Assembly (NCBI RefSeq): GCF_032854445.1
Contig: NC_088296.1
Location: 21,195,853 to 21,259,852, forward strand
Source of the DNA: Liolophura sinensis
Taxonomy: Eukaryota > Mollusca > Polyplacophora > Chitonida > Chitonidae
DNA length: 64,000 bases
Reading direction: 5' to 3'
The position numbers were made by a program, and so were the translations under genes. This document shows positions 24,796 through 37,170 of the stretch, piece by piece. The notes under the pieces were generated by a model. The model saw only the letters and a program-made list of their open reading frames with translations, searched no databases and was not told the origin of the DNA. Position 1 is the stretch's first letter. Every line of letters begins with the position of its first letter.

Positions 24796-25103
24796 TCACT
24801 CCTTACAGAGAACACTGGATATAATTAAGGATACAGGGTAACTTGTGAGCCGTAAGCCAGCGTGGCCGTTTTTGAGTGTGATGTCAGCACAAACTCGAGA
24901 CGTACTGGATGCAACTTGACATGGTTAAGGGTTTATGTGAAATACACGCCTATTTACTTAGTAGGGTATAATACGGTGTAACAGACTATCCGGTTTCCAC
25001 GTTTTTTTTTTTTTTTTTTAGTCTGACAAGTTTAAAGATCCTTAAAACCACAGCGAGTTTTCACTTGACTTAGCTTTTCTAAGTCTACTTTTTTATATAA
25101 CAG

Positions 25104-25251
25104 GGTTTTGCTACAATATCAGTGGCAGCGAGCACGATGGATTTATTTGCCGGGATTATAGTCATACCAACGGCTGTAAAGAAAGTATGGAAACTCCGAG
25201 AATGGTAAAATGTATTAAGTTTCGCCTGGTTTGTGTGAATATAATTACTTA
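25104..25251 (+). CDS. candidate cysteine-rich exon, unrecognised
   Basis: Acceptor TTTTATATAACAG ends at 25103. In phase 1 the frame reads GFCYNISGSEHDGF, then ICRDYSHTNGCKESM, then PRMVKC, and stays open to TAG at 25249-25251. A donor ATG|GTAAAA at 25205 would end the exon earlier. Five cysteines in about 48 residues suggest an extracellular module, but I recognise no family. It could be an extra exon near the lectin gene or a relic. Confidence 0.28.
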
Positions 25252-25609
25252 GCCTGGATGATCTGGATAATTGGCAAATGACGTGGACATAGTCATATCA
25301 TTGTGAAAACATAACCCGGGTGATAAGAATCACTATAGTGTTAGTCGTGAAAAGACTTGACGAGTTGGTATTCGATATCAAAGATAAGGTGACGGTTTGA
25401 GGCCATGATGGGTGGTTTGTCTGGAGAAATTTCATTACTTGGTAGGTTGCACTATTTCAGTCCAGTCAGAAGGTGATTACATTACAAGATTAGAACGTTA
25501 AGGACGCAGATTTTCCATTGCTTTGTAATATGGAAGCCCATAGTCGTGTATGTTAAATGTGATGACAGCATAGCATTTTAAAAAGACTCTAGATAGGGAA
25601 CGTCTAATA

Positions 25610-25800
25610 AATTGCAATTAACATTATTGTGCATTTCTTTTACCTAATTCTGCTTAAGCCAAATTGTTTGTGAACCTGTAATTTGCTACTATTTAAGCAT
25701 TTGCCTAAACAGTTAGAATAAAACCCTGACTGAGGTACATTAACAAAAGGCCTTATTTCACCGGTTACGTGTAAATTTGACAGCTGTCACACTACTGTCC
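25610..25800 (-). repeat. dispersed repeat family D
   Basis: Reverse complement contains CACGTAACCGGTGAAATA, GGGTTTTATTCTAACTGTT and AAATGCTTAAATAGT, shared with 40535 and 46605. Confidence 0.65.
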
Positions 25801-26371
25801 AAGCTCTGGTATTTCTCTCAATGCTGTACGTCTTAAATATAATCCAGAGTCTGGTTTTTTCGACAACGTGTGAAGCACACACATGCACTTGTACAAGACA
25901 GTACCTGGGTAGAACATATTTCAATCGAAAGCAGGACAGTGAAAAGTATCATACTTTATTATTTTAATGAGATTTCACCGAATAACATGTAGACCCATCC
26001 AGTCCACGAAGTGACATATGATAACACAGAACTACCGCGTCATGCTGAGATCGTTTACAATGATTTATTTACGTTTGGCCACATGGCAACCTTACAGTGT
26101 TGTGGGGCAGGTCAGTATCATTTACCGACCACCATAGACGTAAAATCAGTTGATTTACAAGCAATGTAGTATTCAACGACGGTATATACTGCAAATTATG
26201 TAAAACAGCAGCATACCGTCTCGGTTTCAGTAGACTGAAGGCCTAATTAGACACGCTGTTTAAATTATACAAATACACTTTTTGTCGATCAGCGTTTAGT
26301 TAGCATGCGGCTAGATGAAAGTGAAAAATTCATTTGGGATGTCGAGTGTTTATGGGAAAGGCAACATGTCA

Positions 26372-26602
26372 TCGAACAATGCTTAACGCAGTGACCCAAG
26401 AGCCTCTTAGCAATGCAGTCACTGTGAGCTCAAGCCCAGCTCATGCTGGCTTCCTCTCCGGCCGCACGTGGGGAGGTCAGAGCAACCTGCGGATGGTCGT
26501 GGGTTTTCACCAGCTCCGCGGGGTTTTCTCCCACCATAAGGCTGGTCGCCATCGTATTAGTGAAATATTCTTGAGTACGGCGTAAAACACGAATTAATCA
26601 AA
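26372..26602 (+). repeat. SINE family A, full length
   Basis: TGAGCTCAAGCCCAGCTCATG (B box region), CCGGCCGCACGTGGGGAGG, CTCCCACCATAAGGCTGG and GAGTACGGCGTAAAACACG. Confidence 0.9.
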
Positions 26603-26669
26603 ACACCGGTGTTTTTAGACAGTTGACCTAAACTTTTCTTTCAGTGTATACTGAAGGTATTTTTTTTTT

Positions 26670-26896
26670 TTTGAGGTGTGTTTTACGCAGTACTCAAGAA
26701 TATTTCACTTATACAACGGCGGAAACCGGGCAGAACCCGGGGGAAACCCACAACCATCCGCAGGTGGCTGATAGACCTTCCCACATACGGCCGGAGAGAA
26801 AGCCAGCATGAGCTGGAGTTGAACTCACAGCGACGGCATTGGTGAGAGACTCCTGGGCCATTACGCCGCGCTAGCGCGCTAACCAACTGAGCGTAT
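26670..26896 (-). repeat. SINE family A, full length
   Basis: Minus copy ending at GCTCAGTTGGTTAGCGCGCT (head, as on minus). Its tail faces the tail of the copy at 26372. Confidence 0.9.
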
Positions 26897-28666
26897 ACTC
26901 AAGGTACCGACTCAACTGGAGTTAAACCCAGTATGGACGCATTCGTGAAAGCTTCTAGCAAGGTGATTGTCCTGAGGTAACAAGCAAACCACTAGGCTAC
27001 AAAGGTTTTGCATAAATATAGTTTAAAGTGAGACAATTATGCAATAATGATAGAAAACATATCATTTGTTCGAGTGGACAAGTTGTATTGTGCCATTTAA
27101 AATAGAAATGATTGTCCGTATGACGTTTCATCGCGTTGGATCCTTATTGGATGAAAGAAAGCGGGCATAACGCGTAAAATGTATGAGTTAAAGTCTCAAA
27201 GAAGATCAAATGGTTGATCCTACTTTGACAAGACAATTGATACAGTAGAACGGTAGCTGGGTATATAATTAAAATATAATTAAATACTTGGGATAGTCAT
27301 GGAACAAGAGGTGGAACGGACATTCCAAAGCCCGAGAGCAACAGAACCATCGGGTCATTGTTAGATACTTTCCCTGTCTTCATATGTCTGGTGTTATTGG
27401 CTGCTGTTGTTGCTACGTTCAGTTCGTATGGCTGCCAAATTCATTTGGTTACCATGGCGGCCAAGATTAGCTACCATGGCTGATGCGTTAGCTTCGATTC
27501 CTGTCTCTCATGTTCCTTTGACTGCCATGGTGACCGCAAGAAAGGAACTGTCAAGCATTAAAAATCGAAACATCGAATGCGTCGAAGGGAATTCTGTTAG
27601 TGTGAGTATCAAGACAAAATCGATGGTGATTTCTATTGTTATTATAACTGATACGCTATTACATGCAATTTACGAAATTCCAGATTGAGAGCTCTCCAAC
27701 ATGAGAAGGGGGGTTATCGAGTACATGATAACGTGTCATCTCTGCCGAGCAGCAACTTATCGGCAAACTGATCAGAGAGTCGAATGAATCCTCTAATAGC
27801 CAACAATGATTAGCTTGGAAGCAAGACGACATGATACATTTCAATGAAAAAATTATATTAAAATCAATCTCACATTTACCGTTTGCTCTCACACAAGACT
27901 ATGTAACAGAAATGGGATTTAGTGAGAAACCGCTTTTACCTGAAACTAAACAGTGATCAAACTGTGAAGTTTTTGTTGGTTCTTGATGACATAAAGTAGA
28001 TTTGTAATTCCCCATTGACAGACAAGAGTTTATTGACTGTCTTTTTGTAAGAGAGAAATGATTCTCCACCGTATGCTATGATTCTGTGCGGCAATTTCGT
28101 GTTTGCATTTCATCGCCCGCTACTGCACTGCCGTGGATCAGACCTTCAGGATCGTATTGGAGGGGGCAGTGGCCAATTCGATAGAGAAACCTGCCTTTCA
28201 TTTTCAAAGCTTTGGAGTCTATGAGAAAATAAACCGCTGATAATGCCCGGGTGTCGGTTTTCGCAGTCTAAGCGTAAGCGTTGATAAGGACCATTTGTCT
28301 ATGAACGTCACACGTGGGATAAGTTCGTCAGTAACTTATCAAAGGCCTGTGCACGGGGTTTCCCCAGCCTATCCAGGCTTTCGCCAACGATAGAAATGAC
28401 CACTGTATGCAACAATCAAACAAGGCAAAAAAAAAAATGTAAATCAGCATGGTGATTTGTGTGCTTTAATTTTACCGTATTTAGCTATTTTATCTTTTTG
28501 TTGTTTTGTAAAATATCAAACTCTTCAATCCTGCACATACTGTTTCACCTGTTTACAAGCTTGCTACTGAAATTTCACCCATTGGTTATCTACTGAATAA
28601 CTAGATAAGACAAGCTGTTTGAATGACTTAAACATTACACGCTCCCTCAGAATACGTCTACGTCTC

Positions 28667-28821
28667 AGAATATCAGCAGCATTCAGCTGCATCTAACGGA
28701 ACATCAGCAGCACTGAGCTGCATCTAACGGAACATCAGCAGCATTGAGCTGCATCTAACGGAACATCAGCAGCATTGAGCTGCATCTAACGGAACATCAG
28801 CAGCATTGAGCTGCAGTCGTT
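28667..28821. repeat. 31-bp minisatellite, five copies
   Basis: Unit ATCAGCAGCATTGAGCTGC plus ATCTAACGGAAC. Each unit contains GCAGC-ATTGA-GCTGC, a 5-bp stem that can form a row of small hairpins. Confidence 0.85.
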
Positions 28822-29142
28822 GTTATTTTTAATGCTTTGAACAGACTGAAGCTTACTTGCCCAGCGGGTAAATCGAGTACATGTATAATGGAACAGCGTT
28901 GCAAACGGCCTTTCATCTATTGAAGGCCCCACTCATATCATTATTCCTATGAAGTGCCTATAATTTGGAGTTAGTGGTTGCACTGGTAGCAATTAACAAT
29001 TGATCGTTTTCTGAGTTTCTTTGCAATTACACCGTCTAAAAGTGCGTGCAGTTAAGTGAAGTTGCCAGAGAGCTACACATTATTTCTCCCAAATGGTATC
29101 ATGCTAACAACAGTTTTAACAATGAAAAAATTATCTCTGTAG

Positions 29143-29512
29143 AAGTGAGTGAGTGCTTGGGGTTTAACGTCATACTCAACAATTTTTTAGTCATATGACG
29201 ACGAAGGAATCATTAGGGTGCATGTACGTATAATGTGCCTCCTTGTAGCAGGACGGATTTCCACCGCTCTTTTATTTAGTGCTGCTTCACTGAGACGACT
29301 TACCGAAGACAAGTAAGCCGCCCCGCCCGAGCCATTATACTGATACGGGTCAACCAGTCGTTGCACTATCCCCTTCATGCTGAACGCCAAGCGAGGAAGT
29401 TACAACTTCCTCTTTTAAAGTGTTAGGTGTGACTCGATCAAGGATTGATCCTGGATCCACCGGTCCCAAAGCGGACGCTCTACCAACTGTGCTATCCGGG
29501 CCGGTCATCTCT
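29143..29512 (-). repeat. SINE family B, full length
   Basis: On minus: head GATAGCACAGTTGGTAGAGC (A box), GGATCAATCCTTG near the B box, body AAGTTGTAACTTCCTCGC, GGGGCGGCTTACTTGTCTTC, and 3' end GTATGACGTTAAACCCCAAG with CACTCACTC. Confidence 0.85.
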
Positions 29513-29799
29513 TTAGAACCAAAAGCACAAAATGATGGACTCGGAATTAACATCACCGGTGGGTATAAGCATAAGGGATGATATTTTATCTGCGACAAGT
29601 AGTTGAAAGTCGATCTGTTTGATGGTATATCGGTAGGTCGGTCAAAATTTAGAACTATTATTATTTTACACCATCCATTCACTTAACCAGGGACCTTGGT
29701 GGAACACGACATCAACATTGTGGTACATCTCACGGCTATTGAGAATACCCCGTTATTGTCTCATAGATCACATTCCGTGGCCCAATTCAGCTGGATCGT

Positions 29800-29972
29800 T
29801 GGCTCAATTCTTCTTTTCGCCACAGCTTACTAGCCCTTGGTTCGTGGGAATGTCTGCCAACAACCTGCGGATGACCGTTTGTTTTCCCCGGATTTCACCC
29901 ACAATAATACCGCAGTCGTGTAAGTGAAATATTTTTGAGTATGGTGTAAAACACCAATTAATTAAATAAGTA
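29800..29972 (+). repeat. SINE family A copy
   Basis: CAACAACCTGCGGATGACCG, then GTGAAATATTTTTGAGTATGG and a TAATTAAATAAGTAAATA tail. Confidence 0.8.
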
Positions 29973-30815
29973 AATATCGGCCCTTGAATAATTTGGTGTC
30001 TTCAAATTATAACCTTGACAGCCTTCGTTTATTATTAAATCCGACATAAATCTCTAATCGGTCACATATGAAATGATTACATCATTCAACGAATCCACCC
30101 GATTCTCCATACTACATACAAGGGTTTAGTTTGCCTGAAATGCTGTGTGGTGTCTGTACTGGTTGGCAAATTTTGTTTCATCTGACAGAAATCCGTTGAT
30201 AATGATTTATTTATCTTTTGTGTATTTGTGTATATTTCATTTGTGTATAAGTCCACACGCCGTCTGAGCCGTAGTCCTTTATTATTAACCGTTATGCAGT
30301 ATTTATTTGGATTTATACCGTTGGTGCTTACAAAGAGCTTTTGGACCTGTTTGAACACCTCAAAATATAGATGGCTCTTTTGTCCACAAATCGTGTCAGG
30401 AATCGTACCTTTTGACATTTCCGCGCACTTTGCTATTCCTTTATAATAAAGGTTTATACTTCCTTTTTGTGAGAAAAATTGTACTTTTCAAAAGCCCATT
30501 AACATATTCAAAGGTAGGTATAATCGTATGGCGCTGATTACTGTCTACTTGTCGCCACACTTGAACTTTTGATAGAGGCTAGGAAATGGCAGAATCAATA
30601 GCTGCCCCACTTCAGAAATATTTCTTGCTCTCATTGACCTTTTGTTCCAGAAGTGTTGATCTCTGTCTTAAGTCGTTTCATAATCGGAAGTGATTCTTCA
30701 CATAGGAGAATGTACCTACTTTGTGACTTCAAGGTCGACAGAAATTTTTCATAGTTTACAATGCTTTTGACTTACAACCCTTGACTCATAACACTCCCAA
30801 ATCATTACTTCTCTG
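29973..30815. other. unassigned AT-rich DNA
   Basis: Nothing recognised. The minus-strand open frame at 30086-30418 (110 codons) has no splice support or motif. Confidence 0.4.
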
Positions 30816-33605
30816 ACCATGCAATAACCATCTATTCACTCATCCATACGTGCCTCCACTCATCAAACCATCCATCCAATCATCCTCCCAAGCATTGCTT
30901 TATCCAGCCCTGTATTCACCACCCAACTATCCACCCAACTATCTACCCAACTACCCATCCATATGTGCCTCCACCCATCAAACCATGCATCCAATCATCT
31001 TCCCATGCATCGGCTTATCCAACCCTGTATTCACCACCCAACCATCTATCCATTCATCCATCCATATGTGCCTCAACTCGTCAAACCATCTATCAAATTA
31101 TCCTTCCAATTATCGCTTTATCCAGCCCTGTATTCACCACCCAACTATCAATCCATTCACCCATCCATATGTGCCTCCATTCATCAAACCATCTATACAA
31201 TCATCCTACCATGCATCGGTTTATTCAAGCCTCTATTTTTCACTCAACTATCCACCATGACCATGCAATGACCATCCATTCACCCATCCATATGTGCCTC
31301 CACTCATCAAACCATCCATCCAATCATCCTCCCAAGCATTGCTTTATCCAGCCCTGTATTCACCACACAACTACCCACCCAACTATCTACCAAACTATCC
31401 CCCCATCCCTATGTGCCTCCACTTGTCAAAACACCCCTTAAATCATCCTTCTATACATCGGTTTATCCAGCCCTGTATTCACCACCCAACTATACATCCC
31501 TTCACCCATCCATATGTCCCTCCACTCATCAAAACATCCATCCAATCATCCTTCCATCCATTGCTTTATCCAGCCCTGTATTCACCACCCAACTATCCAC
31601 CCAACTATTCGCCCATACATATGTGCCTCCACTCGTCAAACCATCCATCATCCTTCCATCCATCGGTTTATCCAGCCCTGTATTCATCACCCAACTATCC
31701 ACCCAACTATTTGCCCATCCATATGTGCCTCCACTCGTCAAACCATCCATGAAATCATCCTTCCATCCATCGGTTTATCCAGCCCTGTATTCACCACCCA
31801 AATATCCACCCAACTATTTGCCCATCCATATGTGCCTCCACTCATCAAACTATCCGCCCAATCATCCTTCCATTCATCGCTTTATCCAACCCTGTTTTCG
31901 CCGCCCAACTATCCATCCATTCACCTATCCGGATGTGCGTTCACTCATCAAACCATCCATCTAATGATCTTTTCATCTATCGCTTTATCCAGCCCGGTAT
32001 TAACCACCCAACTAACCATCCATTCCCCCATCCATATGTGCTCAACTCATCAAACTGTCCATAAAATTTTCCTTCCATCCATCGGTTTATCCAGCCCTGT
32101 ATTCACCACTAAACTATCCATCCATTCACCTATCTATATATGCGTCCACTCATCAAACCATCCATCCAATCATCCTTCCATTCATAGCTCTATCCAGCCC
32201 TGTATTCACCACCCAACAATCCTCCCAAATATCCGCCCATCCATATGTGCCTCCACTCGTCAAACCATCCATGAAATCATCCTTCCATCCGTCGCTTTTT
32301 CCTGCCCTGTTTTCACCGCCCAACTATCCATGCATTCACCCATCCATATGTGCCCTCACTCATCAAACTATCCATCTAATCATCCTTCCATGCATCTCTT
32401 TATCCAGCCCTTTATTCACCACCAAGTATCTACCAAACTCTCCGCCCATCCATATGTGCCTCCACTCGTCAAACAATCCATGAAATCATCCTTCCATCCA
32501 TCGGTTTATCCAGCCATGTATTCACTTCCCAACTATCCATCTATTTACCCATCCATATATGCCTCAACTCATCAAACCATCCATCCAATCATCCTTCCAT
32601 TCATCGCTTTATCCAGCCTTGTATTCACCACCCAACTATCCACCCAACTATACGCCCATCCATATGTGCCTCCACTCGTCAAACCATCCATGAAATCATC
32701 CTTCCATCCATCGCATTATCCAGCCCTGTTTTCACCGCCCAACTAACCATTCATTCACCCATCCATATGTGCCTTCACTCATCAAACCTTCCATCAAATC
32801 ATCCTTCCATCCATCGGTTTATTCAAGCCTCTATTTTGCACCCAACTATTCATCCATTCACCCATGTGTGCATCAACTCATCAAATCATCCATCCAATCA
32901 TCCTCCCATGCATCGCCTTATTCAATCCTCTATTCACCACCCAACTATCCACCCAACTATCCGCCCATCCATATGTCCCTCCACTCGTCAAACCATCAAT
33001 AAAATCATCCTTCCATCCATCGTTTAATCCAGCCTTGTATTCACCGCCCAACTGTCCATCCATTCATCCATCCATATGTGCCGCCACTCATCAAACCATC
33101 CATCAAATCATCCTTCCATTTATCGCTTTATCCAGCCCTGTATTCACCACCCAACTATCCACCCAACTATCCGCCCATCCATATGTGCCTCCACTCGTCA
33201 AACCATCCATGAAATCATCCTTCCATCCATCGCTTTATTCTGCCCTGTTTTCACCGCCCCGCTATCCATCCATTCATCCATTCATATGTGCCTCCACTCA
33301 TCAAACCATCTATACAATCATTCTCCCATGCATCGGTTTTTTAAGCGTCTATTTTGCACCCAACTATCCACCCATTTACCCAGCCATATGTGCCTTCACT
33401 CATCAAACCATCCATCCAATCATCCTTCCATGCATCGGTTTATTCAAGCGTTAATTTTTCACCCAACTATCCGCCATGACCATGCAATGACCATCCATTC
33501 ACCCATCCATATGTGCCTCCACTCATCAAACCATCCATCAAATTATCCTTCCATCCATCGCTTTATCCAGCCCTGTATTCACCACTCAACTATCCACTCA
33601 TTCTT
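30816..33605. repeat. 2.8 kb minisatellite, about 105-117 bp unit
   Basis: Roughly 25 units, each with a CCATCCATATGTGCCTCCAC block, TCATCAAACCATCCATCC, and TTTATCCAGCCCTGTATTCA followed by CCACCCAACTATCC. Unit length varies because the short CCATC and CAACTATC steps inside it expand and contract. A variant with CCATGACCATGCAATGACC appears near the start, at 31256 and at 33477, marking a higher-order pattern. Stop codons are rare, so frames of up to 410 codons result. These are repeat artefacts. Confidence 0.95.
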
Positions 33606-33694
33606 CTCGTTCACGCGTCTATCAACCTTTCAATTCATTGAATCAAACATTGTGGAATGTTTCCAGCTATTGGAAACGCGCTTCTTATCTCAGA

Positions 33695-33783
33695 GAGCAC
33701 TAACAGCATTCCGCTGGCCACCGTCATATATAAGGGAAACATTCCTAAGTAAGGCGTTAAACACCAGTCAAAGAAATAAATAA
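33695..33783 (+). repeat. SINE family A, 3' end
   Basis: CGCTGGCCACCGTCATATA, CCTAAGTAAGGCGTTAAACACC and an AAATAAATAA tail, directly beside the large minisatellite. Confidence 0.75.
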
Positions 33784-34364
33784 TATAACAGCATCCCTTC
33801 CAATCATTTATCGAACCATATATTCATCCGCCTATTGTTATAACCGTTCATCCGCCCACTTGTAATGCAGTCATTCTATATGCCACTAAATCAAACAAAT
33901 AACTAGTTACTCTAAGAACAGCATTAAATGGACCATCGTAATAAGGAATAAAAAAAATCCGTAAATATTGTCATCAGTCCAAATTTATGTAAGGATCACA
34001 CTTACGCCTCTGTAGTACACGTGTATTTACATTCTATTTACCAATCTTTGCAAGACGGTAAAGCAAATAAAAATTATTATTGTATCCACACAACTGGATT
34101 CAGTGTGGAACAACCTGCCAGTTACCTCAGCCACAGCAAATTTACACTGACTGAATTAACCCTCGCTCGTTTAAATGATATATGTTTGATTTTCTTCCTC
34201 CTGTTCTTTATTTATTCTCCGGAAGATACTTGTATAAATAATGCATTGAACATGTCGGATTTATTGCAGAGTTAAGGCACATCATGAATGTTGCATATTT
34301 ATCGAGAAGCAAGATACTGAGGGGCGAATTCATTTCTTCTCCATTTTAATGAGTTGTACAATGT

Positions 34365-34528
34365 TTCATTTATTTGGTTAGTTGATTGCAGTTTTTTATT
34401 AATAATATTTAACTTATTCGACGGCGGCCAGCATTATGTTGGGGGGAAAGCGGACAGAGCCCAGGGAAAAATCATCAGCAAGTTATTGGCAGACCTTCCC
34501 ACGTACATGCATGACCGGAAATGAAGCC
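34365..34528 (-). repeat. SINE family A copy
   Basis: On plus: TATTCGACGGCGGCCAGCAT, then GACCTTCCCACGTACATGC. Confidence 0.75.
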
Positions 34529-34664
34529 ACCTAGCCTGTGGTCGTTTTACAAAGCTGGCGCAGTACTACATCAAGTGTATTTACCATGGTGACGTACCTC
34601 TTCACGATACCCAGTCATGGAGAATACGCCAGGAGAACTTGGCTACTGCTTCGTTAAACAGGCC

Positions 34665-34790
34665 TCCCTCCGCATTACACTCACCCCGGGCCAACCAATC
34701 CTTGCTCTAACCTCTCAGTGCTATGGGCTAAGAGGGGCAGCAAACATTGAGGTGTTTATGGCGCACAAAGCCAACAACAATGGGGCCTAG
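34665..34790 (-). repeat. SINE family C fragment
   Basis: CGGGCCAACCAATCCTTGC and TAACCTCTCAGTGCTATGG match the family body. Confidence 0.55.
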
Positions 34791-35004
34791 TTTATTATAT
34801 AAACATTATGAACTGTGCATGGTCGATAAAGTAAGTAACACAAGATTTCACATGTCAAATAAACACTGTTTACAGAGATGAGACATAGAGCCGGACATGA
34901 GACGCAGATGGGGTATCCAGAAGCATTTAGGCCTAAAACGTATTACACATACAGTGAAATGCCCCCAAAATATTGAAATCCATCCATGCCATTAGTTACA
35001 TATA

Positions 35005-35193
35005 TAGACAAGCCTTGGCCTGACACCCAACCCTGTAACCTGTTTCCTTGCTCTGACATTCCAGTGCTAAGCACCAGGCAAGGATGTTACAAAGACCATT
35101 TTTAAAGTCTTTGGTATGATCCGGACCGCGTTTAACCCCAAGTCTCCCGTCGTCGAGGCGGACGCTGTAACCATTAAGCCACCGAAGTTATCA
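35005..35193 (-). repeat. SINE family C, 5' half
   Basis: On minus: head GGTGGCTTAATGGTTACAGC, CGGGAGACTTGGGGTTAAAC and AAAGACTTTAAAAATGG. Confidence 0.8.
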
Positions 35194-35674
35194 CTTAACT
35201 CGGTACTTCGCTCCATGTGTAATGATTCAGTCTTTGTCCTTCCTTGTTTACATGTAAGCACAGTACATCATGATTTCAATAAATCACAGCGAGAAAACTG
35301 TGTTAGTCTATTCCTTGTATTCGTATACAGAGTAGAAGTATTTCTGTTGGCCGTACGTGGAAAAATAAATAAAAAATGTGTGCCACAGTGTTTACAAAAT
35401 TTTATTTGAATAACTAATCAATCACATTGCATTAAATCTCGAAAATGATCCTCAGCAGTGAAACATATCGGGTGCCTATAAAACTGTTCTGATAATTCCT
35501 ATGAATGAAACATGCTTTCATTGTTTAATGTCGAATGTTGCTTTTTTTTTGATTCACGGTCTGATTTGCCTTCACTGATACACACTTCAAAAAGTACGGC
35601 GCGTTCGGCAATGAAAGGCTCTGATGGAGGCATAGTATGGATGGGGGCACTTTACATAAAGGTCTACTGTTCAG

Positions 35675-35932
35675 TTCTTGGACTTGTATTATATCGATTA
35701 TACTACCCGTGTTCGCACAACAGAAAGCCGTCGATATTGTGTGGAAGGTCGACGCCTCACATCCGTCAACGACCGAGTAAAGAACGGGAAAGTTTCCGTT
35801 TTTGATCGCCGTAATGTCTGCATGGTCTTACCAATGGGGACCCTCGGACCAGGAAATCTGCACCATCTGAGCTATGGCACTCTGAAATGTGTGGTTGACT
35901 TCGATTGCCAAAGGAAATTCGCGCAGTGTTGA
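35675..35932 (+). CDS. candidate terminal exon, secreted-type cysteine protein, unrecognised
   Basis: After acceptor CTACTGTTCAG (ending 35674) the phase 0 frame reads FLDLYYIDYTTRVRTTES, RRYCVEGRRLTSVNDRV, RRNVCMVLPMGTLGPG and YGTLKCVVDFDC, then FAQC before TGA at 35930-35932. That is 85 residues with balanced composition and five cysteines, including a C-terminal Cys, which suggests a disulfide-bonded extracellular domain. The upstream exon was not found and no family is recognised. It is 1.2 kb upstream of the 37171 gene, whose product also ends in Cys. Confidence 0.4.
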   Translation, partial: FLDLYYIDYTTRVRTTESRRYCVEGRRLTSVNDRVKNGKVSVFDRRNVCMVLPMGTLGPGNLHHLSYGTLKCVVDFDCQRKFAQC

Positions 35933-36404
35933 ATGTTTCTGACAGAGGTATTTCTTACTTTGTTGGTCTAATAAGCTCTGGAGAGGTAGGTAAATTGTTT
36001 ACGTTAAAAAAATTAACCAAAAACATCCATTCTATATTTAAGCGATAATTAAGGCTTACTTTCGACAGTTTGGTATTATAATTGCTTTCTGATTTACACG
36101 TAAGCATTTAATTCGTCTGTGTCCCCTGCCATAAGTCGAAAATTAGAGTCGTGAGTGGTAGAGATATTATACTTGTGGCTACCTAGTGAGTTATGTGACT
36201 GCCTCTTGTGAATTATTAACGGACTTTCCCTCACATGTAACGTACAGCTCCCAGTTTCACAAAGATGTCGTACGTGTACTATAATCGAACATATACGACA
36301 ATGGTACGATCATTCTGAAATGTACGATAAAAAATGTCGTGCGCCGCTTTCTGAAACGGGGATCTGGTTTTCGCACAGTCATCTCATTGTGTATGTCATA
36401 GTGG

Positions 36405-36482
36405 TTGTCTACAACGAATTGTTTGTGCGTGCGTGTGCGTGCCCGTGCGTGAGTGCGTAGGTGCGTGTGTGTGCATGTATGT
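36405..36482. repeat. GTGC/GTGT microsatellite-like tract
   Basis: Alternating GTGCGTGCGTGTGCGTG repeats. Confidence 0.7.
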
Positions 36483-36649
36483 ACACTTGGGTTTTTGCGT
36501 CTTACAGTTTTTTCAGTCACACATGAATGACGACGAGAACAACTCTAGCTTGTGTTGAATTAAGACAAGGCCTTGTTTGCGTTTTATTACTTTGTACTAC
36601 ATGCATATGCACTTCACAATTATTTAACACATGCTTGTGTTGAGGTAAC

Positions 36650-36962
36650 ACACTTATGTGTTTAATAAAATGACACAAGATTTTTGTGTGTAGTGTGTCT
36701 TCATGCGGCAGTGTGAGTCCATGCCGCCAAAGTGCTGCCACCAAGGTATCATGTCGAAGACACCAGACATGACACCCAAACAAGTGACATTATATTGACG
36801 CCGGGCCAACCAGTCATGTTTCTTTGCCATAACTTCTCAGTCCTGACACCAATCGGGCCAGTAACAAGTATCAACAAGTCATTGATATGAAGGTCCCATA
36901 GGTTTCCAGACTTCGACGTTGCCGCTCTAACGATTAGGCAACTGAAGCTGTTGGCCACCGCG
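36650..36962 (-). repeat. SINE family C copy
   Basis: On plus: GTCCATGCCGCCAAAGTGC, GACACCAGACATGACACCC, CGCCGGGCCAACCAGTCATG, ending GCTCTAACGATTAGGC (inverted head). Confidence 0.8.
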
Positions 36963-37170
36963 TGTCTGATAAACACATCTGATTTGAATTCGTATACTTA
37001 ATCCGTGACGCCAAAAGAAATGTTTAAGTTTATCGATGCTAACATTGCACTAAACACATCGAGAATGTGATTGCTTGAAACAGATGCATCAATACGTTTC
37101 CACTTCGTTTGAAAGCACGAAACTTTCAGGAAGTCAGCTTGCCTAGCTTGTTACGCTCTCACTTTTTCAG

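Larger units (their letters stand above)
21425..25103. other. 3' flank and intergenic DNA
   Basis: No supported exon. G-rich direct repeats (GTGGGGGTGGCGTGGGG type) lie at 21508-21560. SINE copies and the second duplicated block are listed separately. Confidence 0.5.
25252..28660. other. intergenic, repeats only
   Basis: Outside the two SINE copies and the family D block I see no exon. The open frame at 27407-27688 has no splice context or recognised motif. Confidence 0.45.

Noticed and set aside
30086-30418. 110-codon minus-strand frame
   Set aside because: No splice signal, homologous motif or cysteine pattern; AT-rich composition explains it.
31514-32746. 410-codon open frame and several 76-235 codon frames
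   Set aside because: They lie in all frames of the CCATC-rich minisatellite, which simply lacks stop codons; composition is His/Pro/Ser repeats with no start context or splice sites.
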